Assembly: GCA_903837785.1 (NCBI GenBank)
Contig: CAILVY010000170.1
Coordinates: forward strand, 1-44,277
Direction: 5' to 3'
Source: Candidatus Hydrogenedentota bacterium
GTDB taxonomy: Bacteria > Hydrogenedentota > Hydrogenedentia > Hydrogenedentales > CAILVY01
Length of the DNA: 44,277 bases
Under the pieces are notes generated by a model. That model worked only from the letters and a program-made list of their open reading frames with translations, ran no database searches and was not told the origin of the DNA. A program made the position numbers and the translations under genes. Below, in pieces: positions 8,891-18,368 of this stretch. How positions within the stretch are numbered: the first letter of the stretch is position 1; each line of letters starts with the position of its first letter.

Positions 8891-10441
8891 ATGGCGTCAT
8901 TGGATGAGAATGCGCGGATAAGACGTTTCTCCGGGCCCCGGGTCGCGATGCTGGCACTGGGGGCCGTGGGCGTCGGGCTCGGCGTCGAGTTGTTCTCCGA
9001 GTATCTTGAGTCCATCGGCCTGATTTCGCATGCCTACTCCCATTTCATGACAATTTGTGCGATCTTTCTTCTCGTCATCCAGCCGTTTTACGTGGTGTTT
9101 CGGGTGGTTCGGGTGATTTCGGTGCGCTTGTGTATCGGCGTGGGTGTGCTTCTGATCGTCAGTTACCACCTCTACGGCATGTTTGACGTCATGTACCCCG
9201 GCATGTTCAAGAAGGTCCCCTATCTTGAACTTGCGTTTCAGCCCTTCAGCATCAGTGTTGGCTTTGCCCTCATCCTGCTCGCCCTGTACTTTGCCCTCGT
9301 GAATGTGGCGAACGCCCAGGCTGACCTGCGGGAAGAACGGGTGCAACTGTTGCAGGAAATCAGGGAACGGGTCCGCATCGAGGAAACGCTGCGCGAACGC
9401 GACGGACGCTACCGCGCCTTGATTGACACGACCGGCACCGGATTTGTCGTGGTCGATGCCAAAGGACATGTCCTGGATGCGAACACTGAGTACGTTCGCG
9501 TGGCGGGATATCGCGATTTGACCCAGATCTTCGGCAGGCCCGTGACGGATTGGATCGTGCCCCGGGACCACGATCGGATCGTGTCGGAGTTCCGCAAGTG
9601 CTTCGAACGCGGGAAGGTGCGCAACCTCGAAGTTGGCTATCTCGGGCGCGACGGCGGCGAGATTGCCGTCGAGATGAGCGCCATGCTCATCGAGTCCAAG
9701 CGCGGGCCGATGGTCCTCTCACTGTGCCGGGACATAGACGCGCGCAAGAAGGCCGAAGCGGAACTCGTCCGTTCGAGCCGAATGGCCGCGCTCGGGGTGA
9801 TGGCCGCGGGCCTGGCGCACGAGATCGGCAATCCGCTGGCCTCCCTCTCCACCCGGATCAGCCTCCTGGCGGAAGAAAACGCCTCCGCTTTCGTCAAGGA
9901 AAGCGTGGGCGTGCTCCAGACGCAGATCGCGCGCATCGCCCAAATCGTCCACGGCGTTTCGCGTTTCTCCCGAACGCAGAACCAAGGCTTGTCCCAATGC
10001 GACGTGAATGCCCTGATCACCGAAACCTTCGACATCATCCGCTTCCATGAGAAGGCCCGGCAATGTCAACTGGCCACCGAATTCGCCCAGGCATTGCCTG
10101 AGATCCCCGCATGGCCCGATCAACTCACCCAGGTGTTTCTGAATCTCGGGCTCAACGCGCTCGAGGCCATGCCCGAGGGCGGCTCACTGCTCGTCCGGAC
10201 GTATCAGGTCAGCGACTGCGTGGCGGTTGCCTTTGTGGACACCGGCAGCGGCTTCACGCCGGAAACGCGCAACAGAATGTTCGACACATTCTACACGTCC
10301 AAAGCGGACGGCATGGGACTGGGGTTGAGCATCGCCCACAATATCGTCAGTCGGCACGGCGGGCGTATCGAAGCGGAAAACAATCCCGGCGGCGGCGCCT
10401 GCTTCACCGTGTTCCTGCCCATGCGCCGCCCGAACACATGA
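8891..10441 (+). CDS. Membrane sensor histidine kinase (4TM-PAS-HisKA-HATPase)
   Basis: A 516-residue sensor kinase. The ATG at 8891 follows GGAAAG about 11 bases upstream. Four hydrophobic segments at about residues 17-37, 50-72, 78-98 and 115-137 form the membrane part, followed by a short coiled linker (VQLLQEIRERVRIEETLRERD). One PAS domain spans about 165-285 (YRALIDTTGTGFVVVDAKG). The H-box MAAGLAHEIGNPLASL has His310. The ATPase lobe shows NLGLNALEAMPEGG, VDTGSGFTPETR, an F-box FDTFYTSK and DGMGLGLSIAHNIVSRHGG. This is the NtrB/atoS-like HisKA type. It has no receiver domain and no response regulator gene is adjacent, so its partner is elsewhere. It converges with the symporter gene, 43 bases apart. 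Confidence 0.93.
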   Translation: MASLDENARIRRFSGPRVAMLALGAVGVGLGVELFSEYLESIGLISHAYSHFMTICAIFLLVIQPFYVVFRVVRVISVRLCIGVGVLLIVSYHLYGMFDVMYPGMFKKVPYLELAFQPFSISVGFALILLALYFALVNVANAQADLREERVQLLQEIRERVRIEETLRERDGRYRALIDTTGTGFVVVDAKGHVLDANTEYVRVAGYRDLTQIFGRPVTDWIVPRDHDRIVSEFRKCFERGKVRNLEVGYLGRDGGEIAVEMSAMLIESKRGPMVLSLCRDIDARKKAEAELVRSSRMAALGVMAAGLAHEIGNPLASLSTRISLLAEENASAFVKESVGVLQTQIARIAQIVHGVSRFSRTQNQGLSQCDVNALITETFDIIRFHEKARQCQLATEFAQALPEIPAWPDQLTQVFLNLGLNALEAMPEGGSLLVRTYQVSDCVAVAFVDTGSGFTPETRNRMFDTFYTSKADGMGLGLSIAHNIVSRHGGRIEAENNPGGGACFTVFLPMRRPNT

Positions 10442-10484
10442 CCCCGCGCCGGAGGCAGTCAATCCCCTGCCATTAACCGCCGCG

Positions 10485-12317
10485 TCAGTCCTCGATGACG
10501 GCCGAAGTCCCGGACCACAGCCGGTTGATCACGCCCACGACGACGATGATGCTCGCAATGAACAAGCCCAGGAGCAATGCCGCGGGCATCATGCGGCCGT
10601 AGAGATAATTGCCCACCGTGAAGAGGCCCGACCAAACCAGCGTGCAGCCGGCCACCCAGCCGAGCAGGGCGAGCGGGATGTTCTCGTGCGTCGCGGCCGC
10701 TTCTTCGTCCGTGACCCCGGCTTCTTTGCGGATGGCCGCCCATCCTGGGCCGAAGGGCCGGACCTTCTTGTAGAAATCAATCAGGGTCTTGCGGTCCGTC
10801 TGAGGCCCGAAGAATGCGGCCAGCAGCCAGCAGACCGTCGTGCACGCGATCGTGATAATCAGGCTCATCGCCGTCGAGAATTCAATGCCGTTCCGTTTCA
10901 GGATCAGCAGGACCACGGACACGCCGAAGGAACTGATCATGGCCACCACTTCGCACCACGCGTTGACCCGCCACCAGAACCACCGGATCAGATACAACAG
11001 CCCCGTGCCCGCGCCGACCTGCAGGATGATGTCGAAATTGTCCTTCGCCGTCTCCAGGCCGTACACCAGCGCGGACGAACAGACGAACAGCAATACGGTT
11101 GCCCAGCGCCCCGCCCACACATAGTGCCGCTCGCTCGCGCCCTTGTACAGGAAACGCTGATAGAAGTCGTGCACGAGGTAGGATGCGCCCCAGTTCAGAT
11201 GCGTCAGGATCGTCGAGGAATTGGCCGCAATCAGGCCGCCCACCATCAGGCCGACAAAGCCCACGGGCAGGAACTTCAGCATGGCCGGATAGGCAATGTC
11301 ATGGCCCAGCAGCTTGGGATTCAGGTTGGGGAACGACGCCTGAATGTCGGACAACTGCGGGTAAATGATCAGCGAGCACAGGCCCACCAGGATCCACGGC
11401 CACGGCCGAAGCACGTAGTGCGCCACATTGAAGAAGAGCACCGCGCCCAGCGAGTCCTTCTCCGATTTCGACGAGAGCATGCGCTGTGCAATGTAACTGC
11501 CGCCGCCCGGTTCGGCGCCCGGATACCACACCGCCCACCACTGCACCGCGATTGGCATGATGAATACGGCCACCGCCAGATCCCAATTGCTGCGGAAATC
11601 CGGGAATATGTTCAGATAATGCAGCATCGTCTTCCCGTCGGGGCCCAGGTGCGGCTGCGAAAGCTTCTCCACGAGCCCGGTAAGCCCGCCGATCTGCGGC
11701 TGCTTCAACGCGAAGTATGCGGCGGCAATTACTGCCGTCATCTTGACGAAAAACTGAACCATGTCGATCACCAGCACGCCCCACAGCCCGGAGTGCGTGG
11801 CAAAAATGACGTTCAATCCCCCCACGAACAGCAGGGTCTGCCAGCGTTCCATGCCGAAGAGAATGGCGGCGATCTTGCAGGCCGCCAGGTTCACCGAGGC
11901 CATGATGATGCAGTTGAAGAAGAAGCCGAGATACACCGCCCGGAAACCGCGCACCACGCTGGCCGCCTTCCCGGAATAACGCAGTTCGTAGAACTCCAGG
12001 TCCGTCATGACGCCCGATCGGCGCCACATCCGCGCGTAGAAGAACACTGTGGCGATGCCCGTCAACACAAACGCCCACCAGCACCAGTTGCCCGCCACGC
12101 CCTGCCGCCGCACGATGTCCGTCACGAGGTTGGGCGTGTCGCTGCTGAACGTCGTGGCCACCATCGACAACCCGGCCAGCCACCACGGCACCGAACGCCC
12201 GGAAACGAAGAACTCGGACGTGCTCTTGCCGGCGCGGCGCCCAAAAAACAGCGAGGGGACGAAGCAGATCAGCAGGGAGCCGATGACGATGACCCAATCG
12301 ATGGGTTGAAGATGCAT
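10485..12317 (-). CDS. Sodium:solute symporter (SSS family)
   Basis: A 610-residue inner-membrane transporter with about 13-14 hydrophobic segments. The start at ATG 12317 is preceded by AAAGGAA at 8-9 bases and gives the usual SSS N-terminus (MHLQPIDWVIVIGSLLICF). Family marks are FGRRAGKSTSEFFVSGRSVP, WWLAGLSMVATTFSSDTPN (the sodium-site helix) and the long re-entrant pattern after it. The SSS family couples solute uptake (sugars, amino acids, carboxylates) to sodium. This branch, with the SGRSVPWWLAG signature, is common in planctomycete-type and Bacteroidetes genomes next to carbohydrate genes; the substrate is not deducible. It has its own promoter at 12491-12519. Confidence 0.92.
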   Translation of the reverse strand: MHLQPIDWVIVIGSLLICFVPSLFFGRRAGKSTSEFFVSGRSVPWWLAGLSMVATTFSSDTPNLVTDIVRRQGVAGNWCWWAFVLTGIATVFFYARMWRRSGVMTDLEFYELRYSGKAASVVRGFRAVYLGFFFNCIIMASVNLAACKIAAILFGMERWQTLLFVGGLNVIFATHSGLWGVLVIDMVQFFVKMTAVIAAAYFALKQPQIGGLTGLVEKLSQPHLGPDGKTMLHYLNIFPDFRSNWDLAVAVFIMPIAVQWWAVWYPGAEPGGGSYIAQRMLSSKSEKDSLGAVLFFNVAHYVLRPWPWILVGLCSLIIYPQLSDIQASFPNLNPKLLGHDIAYPAMLKFLPVGFVGLMVGGLIAANSSTILTHLNWGASYLVHDFYQRFLYKGASERHYVWAGRWATVLLFVCSSALVYGLETAKDNFDIILQVGAGTGLLYLIRWFWWRVNAWCEVVAMISSFGVSVVLLILKRNGIEFSTAMSLIITIACTTVCWLLAAFFGPQTDRKTLIDFYKKVRPFGPGWAAIRKEAGVTDEEAAATHENIPLALLGWVAGCTLVWSGLFTVGNYLYGRMMPAALLLGLFIASIIVVVGVINRLWSGTSAVIED

Positions 12318-12490
12318 CTTGCCGTTCCTTTCAGCAGTCCGGAAATCGTTCAATCGCAGGCGCAGCCGGGCGAAGGCACATGAGACACACCCGCACCCGG
12401 ACATGCCGCACTGGGGAGAATCGCCACCGCGCCGCCCGCCTCTCACGGACGCTTCCCACCCGCGCCCGCCACTTCCTGAGCGGCCGTGTC

Positions 12491-12519
12491 ATGTTAGATT
12501 CTGCGGCCGCGCGTGTCAA
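12491..12519 (-). promoter_or_regulatory. Promoter of the sodium:solute symporter gene
   Basis: On the minus strand a perfect TTGACA (12519-12514) is separated by 17 bases from TAACAT (12496-12491). It would give a 5' untranslated leader of roughly 165 bases before the ATG at 12317. Position and orientation fit the symporter gene. Confidence 0.6.
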
Positions 12520-12617
12520 ATCTGGCGCCGCAGCCGCACGGTTCTTTACAATACCCGCCATCAGCGCCGGGGCCGCGAGGTCCCGATTCAATGGCCAACC
12601 CGAGGGAGGATCCTGAA

Positions 12618-13367
12618 ATGATGCTGACCGGTAAAACAGCCCTGGTCACCGGCGCCAGCCGCGGCATCGGCGCGGCCATCGCCCGCCTGCTCGCCCAGCA
12701 CGGCGCGGCCGTCTCGGTCAACTACGTGAACAATCGCGAAGCGGGCGAAGCCGTCGTGCAGAACATCACCGCCCTCGGCGGCAAGGCGCTGCTTGTACAG
12801 GCCGATGTCACGGACCGGAACCAGTCCGAACACATGATCCTCGAAGTGGAACAGGCACTCGGCCCGATCGACATTCTGGTGCTCAACGCCGGCTTCCAGT
12901 TCCGCATCGCACCCTTCCTCGATTTCCCCTGGGAGGATTTCGAGCATAAGCTCGCGGGCGAACTCAAAGCCGCCTTCTTCTGTTGCAGGGCCGTCGTCCC
13001 GTCCATGATCACCCGCGGGAGCGGCAGCATCATCGCGATTTCAAGCACCCTCTCCCGGCATCCCGGCGACGGCTTCTGCGCCCACAGCACCGCCAAGTCC
13101 GCCCTGAACGCCTTCGTCCAGTCCCTGGCCCACGAACTCGGGCCACACGGCATCCGCGTCAATACTGTGGCGCCCGGACTCACCCTGACGGACGCCACCG
13201 CCGGCATCCCCGGCCCCCAGAAACAGGCCATCGCCGCCATGACGCCCCTGCGCCGCAACGGCTTGCCGGAAGATATCGCCGGACCCGTCCTCTTCCTCGC
13301 CAGCGACCAGAGCCGATTCATCACCGGAACCTACACCCCCGTCGACGGCGGCATCCAAATGACCTGA
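12618..13367 (+). CDS. Short-chain dehydrogenase/reductase with atypical active site
   Basis: A 249-residue Rossmann-fold protein. Start ATG 12618 follows GAGGGAGGATCC at a good distance; the ATG at 12621 is an equal alternative. The cofactor motif TGASRGIG (about residues 11-18), ADVTD, LVLNAGF, AISSTLSRHPG, VNTVAPGLTLTDAT and the C-terminal FLASDQSRFITG with PVDGG are all as in classical FabG-like NAD(P)H-dependent reductases. The Ser of the catalytic centre is present, but the expected YxxxK reads HSTAK: a His (codon CAC) stands where the catalytic Tyr should be, while the Lys is kept. The protein may still bind cofactor but reduce differently or not at all. Substrate unknown. Confidence 0.9.
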   Translation: MMLTGKTALVTGASRGIGAAIARLLAQHGAAVSVNYVNNREAGEAVVQNITALGGKALLVQADVTDRNQSEHMILEVEQALGPIDILVLNAGFQFRIAPFLDFPWEDFEHKLAGELKAAFFCCRAVVPSMITRGSGSIIAISSTLSRHPGDGFCAHSTAKSALNAFVQSLAHELGPHGIRVNTVAPGLTLTDATAGIPGPQKQAIAAMTPLRRNGLPEDIAGPVLFLASDQSRFITGTYTPVDGGIQMT

Positions 13368-13405
13368 TCCCCCGAAACCCAAACCACATCCCGTGCTTGT
13401 GCGCC

Positions 13406-13431
13406 TCTGGCGTGCTTGTGCACTTGCCAGA
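13406..13431 (+). terminator. Hairpin after the dehydrogenase gene
   Basis: TCTGGC-GTGC is followed by a TTGT loop and GCAC-(TT)-GCCAGA, giving a ten-pair stem with a two-base bulge. It lies 39 bases after the dehydrogenase stop and between convergent genes. No T-tract follows, so it may end transcription weakly or protect the 3' end. Confidence 0.4.
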
Positions 13432-13447
13432 CGCTTCCTATCCCGTT

Positions 13448-13464
13448 CATCCTGTTATCCTGTC
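13448..13464 (+). repeat. Copy 1 of the 17-base repeat CATCCTGTTATCCTGTC
   Basis: The 17 bases are identical to those at 18564-18580 and lie in the same orientation. Both are preceded by CCTATCCC. Each lies just past the 3' end of a minus-strand gene. The reverse complement reads GACAGGATAACAGGATG, a type of tandem ACAGGAT element I associate with intergenic regions of several environmental phyla. Confidence 0.75.
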
Positions 13465-13493
13465 AAGAAACGCCTCTCCGCTCCCACTCCGCA

Positions 13494-16400
13494 TCAATCC
13501 TTGAACTCATACGCTCCCATATCCACCCCCGCGCCCTGCGGACGCGGTACCCCCTCGATATCCTCCTCCGGCGCACCGTCCGCCGTCCCCATGTCAATGC
13601 ACGGCGACCCACCCTGCAAATGAAAGTCCCCATTCGCCGCATCCGCAAACAACGGGTCCGCGTCGATGTTCCCCTCGCCGTCGTAGCCGCCGGCAACGCA
13701 GCAGTACGTGACGACGAGCGGATGGGAAGAAAAGTAGTTGTAGATTTCCGCTCCAGATCTCCTTGCCGTGTTATTCCAGAGAATCAAATTCATTACCTGC
13801 AGTACAGTCGTCTGTAAGTATGCACATATGCCCCCGCCGTAATCCGCTGAGTTTTCCGAAATCGTGCAGTTCACAATGACGGCTGAAGAATAGGAGGACG
13901 TGTAGATGCCCCCGCCATGACTCTCCCTCCCGGCAGAGGCCACGTTCCTGCAAAAGGTGCTGTTGGCGACCACCGGTGCCCCCCCCGAGTTGTCCATTCC
14001 GCCACCATAGGTATAGTCGTCACCCGATGCCGAGTTTTCAGAGAACATGCAAGCAGATATTAACGGAGACGAGTTCGAGTTCCTCATCCCTCCGCCGCGT
14101 CGAGCGGTGTTACGCGAGAAGCTGCAACGCCTCACTGTCGTGGAGGAATTCTGTTCGTTATACATGCCCCCGCCGTAGTCAAGCACGGTATTCAGAGACA
14201 GGCCGCATTCCGAGAATACCGGATAGGAAGATTTGTTGTATACCCCGCCGCCGTACTTGGCCATATTGTTGGAGAAAGTGCACTCTGACACAAGTGGTCC
14301 AGCATACTCATTGTACATACCACCTCCCCATTCGGATGAATTCCCGGAGAATGTACAATGCGACACGGCCGGTGACGCATAGCGATTGTACATCCCCCCG
14401 CCTTGATTGTCGTATCCGTTTTGGAGAATGAATCCATCCAGTGTGGCATAGGACGCACCGTATACGCAGCGCCGGGCGCCTTCGCCGTCAATAGCCGTGG
14501 AATGGCTAATCCAATCACGTTCGTCTCGGGTGGTTTCTATTCCCGAGAACCCCCCGTACAAATGAACGTGATGCTTAAGAATAACGACATTATTCCCATC
14601 GCCCGTGTAGGTTCCCTGCGCCACCCAGACTTCACCCTCCCCGGCCAAGTACACAGTGTCCACGCCCGCTTGTATCGTGGTGAAGGCCGTCGCCCACGAA
14701 GTGCCATCTTCGACGCCCGACACATTGGCGGCATCAACACGACGAATCACTGTCGATAATGTCGGATCCCATCCTTGGGCGACCTCTGCCCCGTCGCTCA
14801 ACCCGTCATCGTCAGAGTCATCTTGGACAGGGTCTGTTCCGTAGAGGCTCTCATCCAGATTCGACAGGCTGTCGCCATCCAAATCTACGTCCGGCGATGC
14901 CGATAGATCTCCAAAGCAGGACCGTTCCCAAGCGTCGCTCAATCCATCCGAATCCGAGTCGTCGAGTTCGTAGGCGCCCATATCCACACCACCGCCTTGT
15001 GGGCGCGCAACCCCGCGGATATCACGATCGGGCGCGCCCACAGTGGTGCCGGCGTCGATGCACGGAGAATCGGGACGGATCCGACCGTCTCCACTCGGCC
15101 CGCTCACGAACAACGGTTCTTCGCTGATGTTCCCTTCGCCTGGATAGCCGCCTTGCACACACGAATATGTTATCGTAGCAGCACTGGAGTAGGAGTAGAT
15201 CTCAGACCCTTCGCCACTGGCCGTGTTCCCCCAAAGAACGCAATTCGTCAGCATGGATTCGCCGCGGTAATCCAGACACAAACCGCCCCCAAAACCGGCC
15301 CGGTTCCCAAAAAGACTGCAATTGAGCATTCTCACGAACGCCTGTGCGCTGTATACCCCAGCGCCAGCCGCATGGGCGATATTGCCAAGAATGAGACAAT
15401 TTGTGAGTTTAGGAGACCCACTGTAGTTGAAGAGGCCGCCTCCGTTGTATTCGGCAAAGTTCTCCACAAATGAGCTGTCAGAGATCGCTGGCGATGCGTA
15501 CTGATTGGCCATGCCGCCACCACCGTTCTTGAGGAATGTGCACATCGTTACTGTCGGCGAAGCAGCGATGTTCGCCATTCCCCCTCCCGCGTCGTTCAGC
15601 GCTGCGTTCTCGGTGAAAGTGCAATTCGTTACTGCTTGGCTGGAGGTTCCAGTGTTGTACACTCCTCCACCGTCCAGCGTGGAAATGTTCGAGGTGAAGG
15701 AACAGCCCAGCAACTCAGCGGCAGAGTACACATTGGACAAAGCACCGCCGTAGCTGTACGCTCTGTTCTGAATAAACTCGCATTCCGTTATCGTTGGTTT
15801 TGCCTCATAGCTGTCCGCGGCTCCGCCGTTAGTCGCCGTGTTGTCGCTGAATTCGCAGTTCGACACCGTCATCGATCCGTAATAGGAATGCAGACCTCCC
15901 CCATAATAAGATGTGTTGGCCCTGAACTCACATTCTCTGACGGTTAGCGAAGATTCCGTGTTGTCTATTCCCCCTCCTGTGGCGTTGCTCTTATTTCCTG
16001 AGAAGACGCAGCATGTGAATACCGGTGATGAATAGGCGTTGGCTACGCCGCCACCACCTTGACTCGCGTCATTGCCAGAGAAAGTGCACCCTTCAATCGT
16101 TCCCGTGGCATGCCAGTTCGAGAGTCCGCCGCCGAATCTCGCGGCTATGTTGGTGTTAAATGTGCAATGTGCAACGATGGGCGCACAATAGACGTTGCAT
16201 ATGCCGCCGCCCGCTTCCTCGGCAATGTTGCCGGAGAGAACACAGTTTTCGATTGTGCCGGGCGAGTGCCAGTTGGAGAGGCCGCCGCCCGCCACAGCGG
16301 TGTTTTCGGAGAACGTGCATTCGGACACGCGGGGCGAGGAGAAGCCGTTGTGCATGCCGCCGCCGGACTCAGACGCGCTGTTTCCGGTGAAGGCACACGA

Positions 16401-18239
16401 GTCGATTGCGGGGGCCGCGGACATGTCGTTGGCCATCGCGCCGCCCCAGGCCGCCGAATTGCCGGTGAAGAGGCAATGCTCGACCGTGGGTGACGCGTTG
16501 AAGTTGTACATGCCGCCGCCGGAGCTGCCCTCCGCAAAACCGTTCGTCACAGTGAACCCGTCGAGGGTGGCGCGGTCCGCCCCGAGGACGCAGCGGCGCG
16601 CGCCTTCCCCATCGAGTATCGCCGGATGCGTTTCCCAGTCGCGGTCGTTACGCGCCGCCTCCGTTCCGGCAAAACCGCCGTAGATCGCCACGGAGGGCCG
16701 CATCGTCAGGATGGAATCCGTGGTGGACTTGTAAGTTCCCGCCGCCACCCACACTTCGCCGCCGCCCGCATCCGCCGCTGCATCCACCGCCGCCTGAATG
16801 CTCCCCAGGGCGTCTTCCCACGACTGGCCTCTACTGACCGCAGCACCCGCTGTAACACGCCAAACCCTGTTTGCGGCCACTACCTGGATTCGCTCCTGAC
16901 GGGTACTGTCTCCTGCGATAGAGAGCACCGTCAGGGATACGAGGAAGGTGCCGGAACGGGTGTACCTGTGCTCCGTGTGCTGACCGCTGCCAGATGCGCC
17001 ATCCCCGAAGTCCCAGAGCCAGGAGGTGATAGGGGCGGACCCCGGCGTAGAGGTATCGGTGAAACCAACCACGAGCGGCGCGGTGCCGGACGTGGGGGAA
17101 GCGGTGAAATTCGCCGTAGGGGGTTGGGTCACGCCGATGAACAAAGGTTTGGTGACGGTATCAGCCCCGTCCTCCGATTCTACCGTCAGATAGACTGTGT
17201 AACTCCCGCCGGTGGTGTACGTGTGCGTGGGGTGCTGTTCGGTGCTCGATGTGCCGTCGCCGAAAACCCAGAACCATGCGGTGATCGGCGCGGTGCCGGG
17301 CAACGAGCAGTCGGTGAAGACCACGGACAGCGGCGCAGTGCCCGTAGTGGGGGAGGCGGTGAACGCGGCCGTGGGGCGCTCGCTGACGGTGATAAGGCCG
17401 GCCTTTGTCTCCATGTCCGCGCCCACGGCGGTGGCGACCGTCAACGAGACGGCATAGGTCCCGGGATTCGCATACGTATGCACGGGATTGGGCTCGATGC
17501 TCGATGCGCCGTCGCCGAAGTCCCAGAGCCACGACGTGATGGGGGCCGTGCCGGGCTCGGACAAGTCGGCGAAGGTGACCGTGAGCGGCGCCGGGCCGGC
17601 GGCCGGGGAAAACTGGAAGTCCGCGCGCGGGCCTTGGGCGACCGCGATGCAATCAAGTTTCGAAATCGAGTTGGCGCCCACGGCCGTGGCGACCGTGAGC
17701 GATACCCGGTAATTCCCGCCCCATGCGTACGTGTGTGTTGGGTGCTGCTCCTCGCTGATGCCGCCGTCCCCGAAGGTCCACAGCCACGAAACGATGGGCG
17801 ACGAGCCCGGCGTCGAGAGATCCGTGAATGTGACCGCGAGCGGGGCCAAGCCCGAAATCGGTTCCGCGCGGAAAGCCGCCACGGGCCGCGCGCCCACGAC
17901 AATATAGTCGGTCTTTGTCTCCGTGTCTTCCCCGCTGGCCGTGGCGACGCGCAGCGAAACGCTGAAGGACCCCGGCGCCGCGTACGTGTGCGTGGGATGC
18001 TGCTCCGAACTCGATGCGCCATCCCCGAAGTCCCAGGCCCAGGCCGTGATGGGCGGCCCGCCGGACACGGAGCGATCCGCGAAGGACACGGCGAGCGGCG
18101 CGGCGCCGGACGCGGGGGACGCGCTGAAGGCGGCGGCGGGACCCGCGACAGGCGCGGTCGGGCACCCCATCAGCCCGATACAGAGGACAAGCGCGGCAAG
18201 GGCCAAGACAACGAATGGAGCGAGGCGGCGGCTACCCAT
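13494..18239 (-). CDS. Giant lipoprotein: five PKD domains and two Pmp-like parallel beta-helix domains
   Basis: A 1581-residue surface protein. The start ATG 18239 has GGGAG 8 bases upstream and yields a lipoprotein signal peptide with lipobox LMGC (Cys26). Five PKD domains of about 80 residues follow (about 33-445), each with WDFGDG/WTFGDG/WVFGDG and a closing HTY. A parallel beta-helix (about 458-1085) is built from short repeats of the C-x-F-x-x-N-x-A...GGG-x-x-N kind, like the polymorphic outer membrane repeats of Chlamydia. A thrombospondin type 3-like calcium linker (DSDSDGLSD, DLDGDSLSN, DDSDDDGLSD) joins it to a second, shorter beta-helix (about 1165-1581) that begins and ends with the same landmarks (VWVA..GTY, ILDGEGARRC/IDGEGARRC; SPCIDxG, VDMGAYE). 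PKD and beta-helix domains usually serve adhesion or polysaccharide binding; no catalytic residues were identified. Base composition changes along the gene (see findings). Confidence 0.9.
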   Translation of the reverse strand: MGSRRLAPFVVLALAALVLCIGLMGCPTAPVAGPAAAFSASPASGAAPLAVSFADRSVSGGPPITAWAWDFGDGASSSEQHPTHTYAAPGSFSVSLRVATASGEDTETKTDYIVVGARPVAAFRAEPISGLAPLAVTFTDLSTPGSSPIVSWLWTFGDGGISEEQHPTHTYAWGGNYRVSLTVATAVGANSISKLDCIAVAQGPRADFQFSPAAGPAPLTVTFADLSEPGTAPITSWLWDFGDGASSIEPNPVHTYANPGTYAVSLTVATAVGADMETKAGLITVSERPTAAFTASPTTGTAPLSVVFTDCSLPGTAPITAWFWVFGDGTSSTEQHPTHTYTTGGSYTVYLTVESEDGADTVTKPLFIGVTQPPTANFTASPTSGTAPLVVGFTDTSTPGSAPITSWLWDFGDGASGSGQHTEHRYTRSGTFLVSLTVLSIAGDSTRQERIQVVAANRVWRVTAGAAVSRGQSWEDALGSIQAAVDAAADAGGGEVWVAAGTYKSTTDSILTMRPSVAIYGGFAGTEAARNDRDWETHPAILDGEGARRCVLGADRATLDGFTVTNGFAEGSSGGGMYNFNASPTVEHCLFTGNSAAWGGAMANDMSAAPAIDSCAFTGNSASESGGGMHNGFSSPRVSECTFSENTAVAGGGLSNWHSPGTIENCVLSGNIAEEAGGGICNVYCAPIVAHCTFNTNIAARFGGGLSNWHATGTIEGCTFSGNDASQGGGGVANAYSSPVFTCCVFSGNKSNATGGGIDNTESSLTVRECEFRANTSYYGGGLHSYYGSMTVSNCEFSDNTATNGGAADSYEAKPTITECEFIQNRAYSYGGALSNVYSAAELLGCSFTSNISTLDGGGVYNTGTSSQAVTNCTFTENAALNDAGGGMANIAASPTVTMCTFLKNGGGGMANQYASPAISDSSFVENFAEYNGGGLFNYSGSPKLTNCLILGNIAHAAGAGVYSAQAFVRMLNCSLFGNRAGFGGGLCLDYRGESMLTNCVLWGNTASGEGSEIYSYSSAATITYSCVQGGYPGEGNISEEPLFVSGPSGDGRIRPDSPCIDAGTTVGAPDRDIRGVARPQGGGVDMGAYELDDSDSDGLSDAWERSCFGDLSASPDVDLDGDSLSNLDESLYGTDPVQDDSDDDGLSDGAEVAQGWDPTLSTVIRRVDAANVSGVEDGTSWATAFTTIQAGVDTVYLAGEGEVWVAQGTYTGDGNNVVILKHHVHLYGGFSGIETTRDERDWISHSTAIDGEGARRCVYGASYATLDGFILQNGYDNQGGGMYNRYASPAVSHCTFSGNSSEWGGGMYNEYAGPLVSECTFSNNMAKYGGGVYNKSSYPVFSECGLSLNTVLDYGGGMYNEQNSSTTVRRCSFSRNTARRGGGMRNSNSSPLISACMFSENSASGDDYTYGGGMDNSGGAPVVANSTFCRNVASAGRESHGGGIYTSSYSSAVIVNCTISENSADYGGGICAYLQTTVLQVMNLILWNNTARRSGAEIYNYFSSHPLVVTYCCVAGGYDGEGNIDADPLFADAANGDFHLQGGSPCIDMGTADGAPEEDIEGVPRPQGAGVDMGAYEFKD

Positions 18240-18368
18240 ACCCTGATCTCCCGTGTTCGCGTTTCCACGAGCCATTTTCCGCCTGCTTAGCGCAAGGATC
18301 ATGCCATACCAGAAAATGGCCGAAAAACGGGAAAGATCCGGGACCAGCAGCCCCTTCCTCTTCAAAAT

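Noticed and set aside
10686..12383. Plus-strand open frame opposite the sodium:solute symporter
   Set aside because: Composition is His/Arg/Gln-rich with no hydrophobic or domain pattern, while the minus strand encodes a clean multi-helix transporter.
13700..16500. Regularly spaced similar DNA segments suggesting a CRISPR-like array
   Set aside because: The regularity comes from the beta-helix protein repeats (GGG-x-x-N codons); units are imperfect and continuous in frame.
16626..18290. Long plus-strand open frame opposite the PKD domains
   Set aside because: It is rich in Arg, Gly and Ala with no recognisable domain, and mirrors a GC-rich gene with clear PKD repeats. It is a shadow frame.
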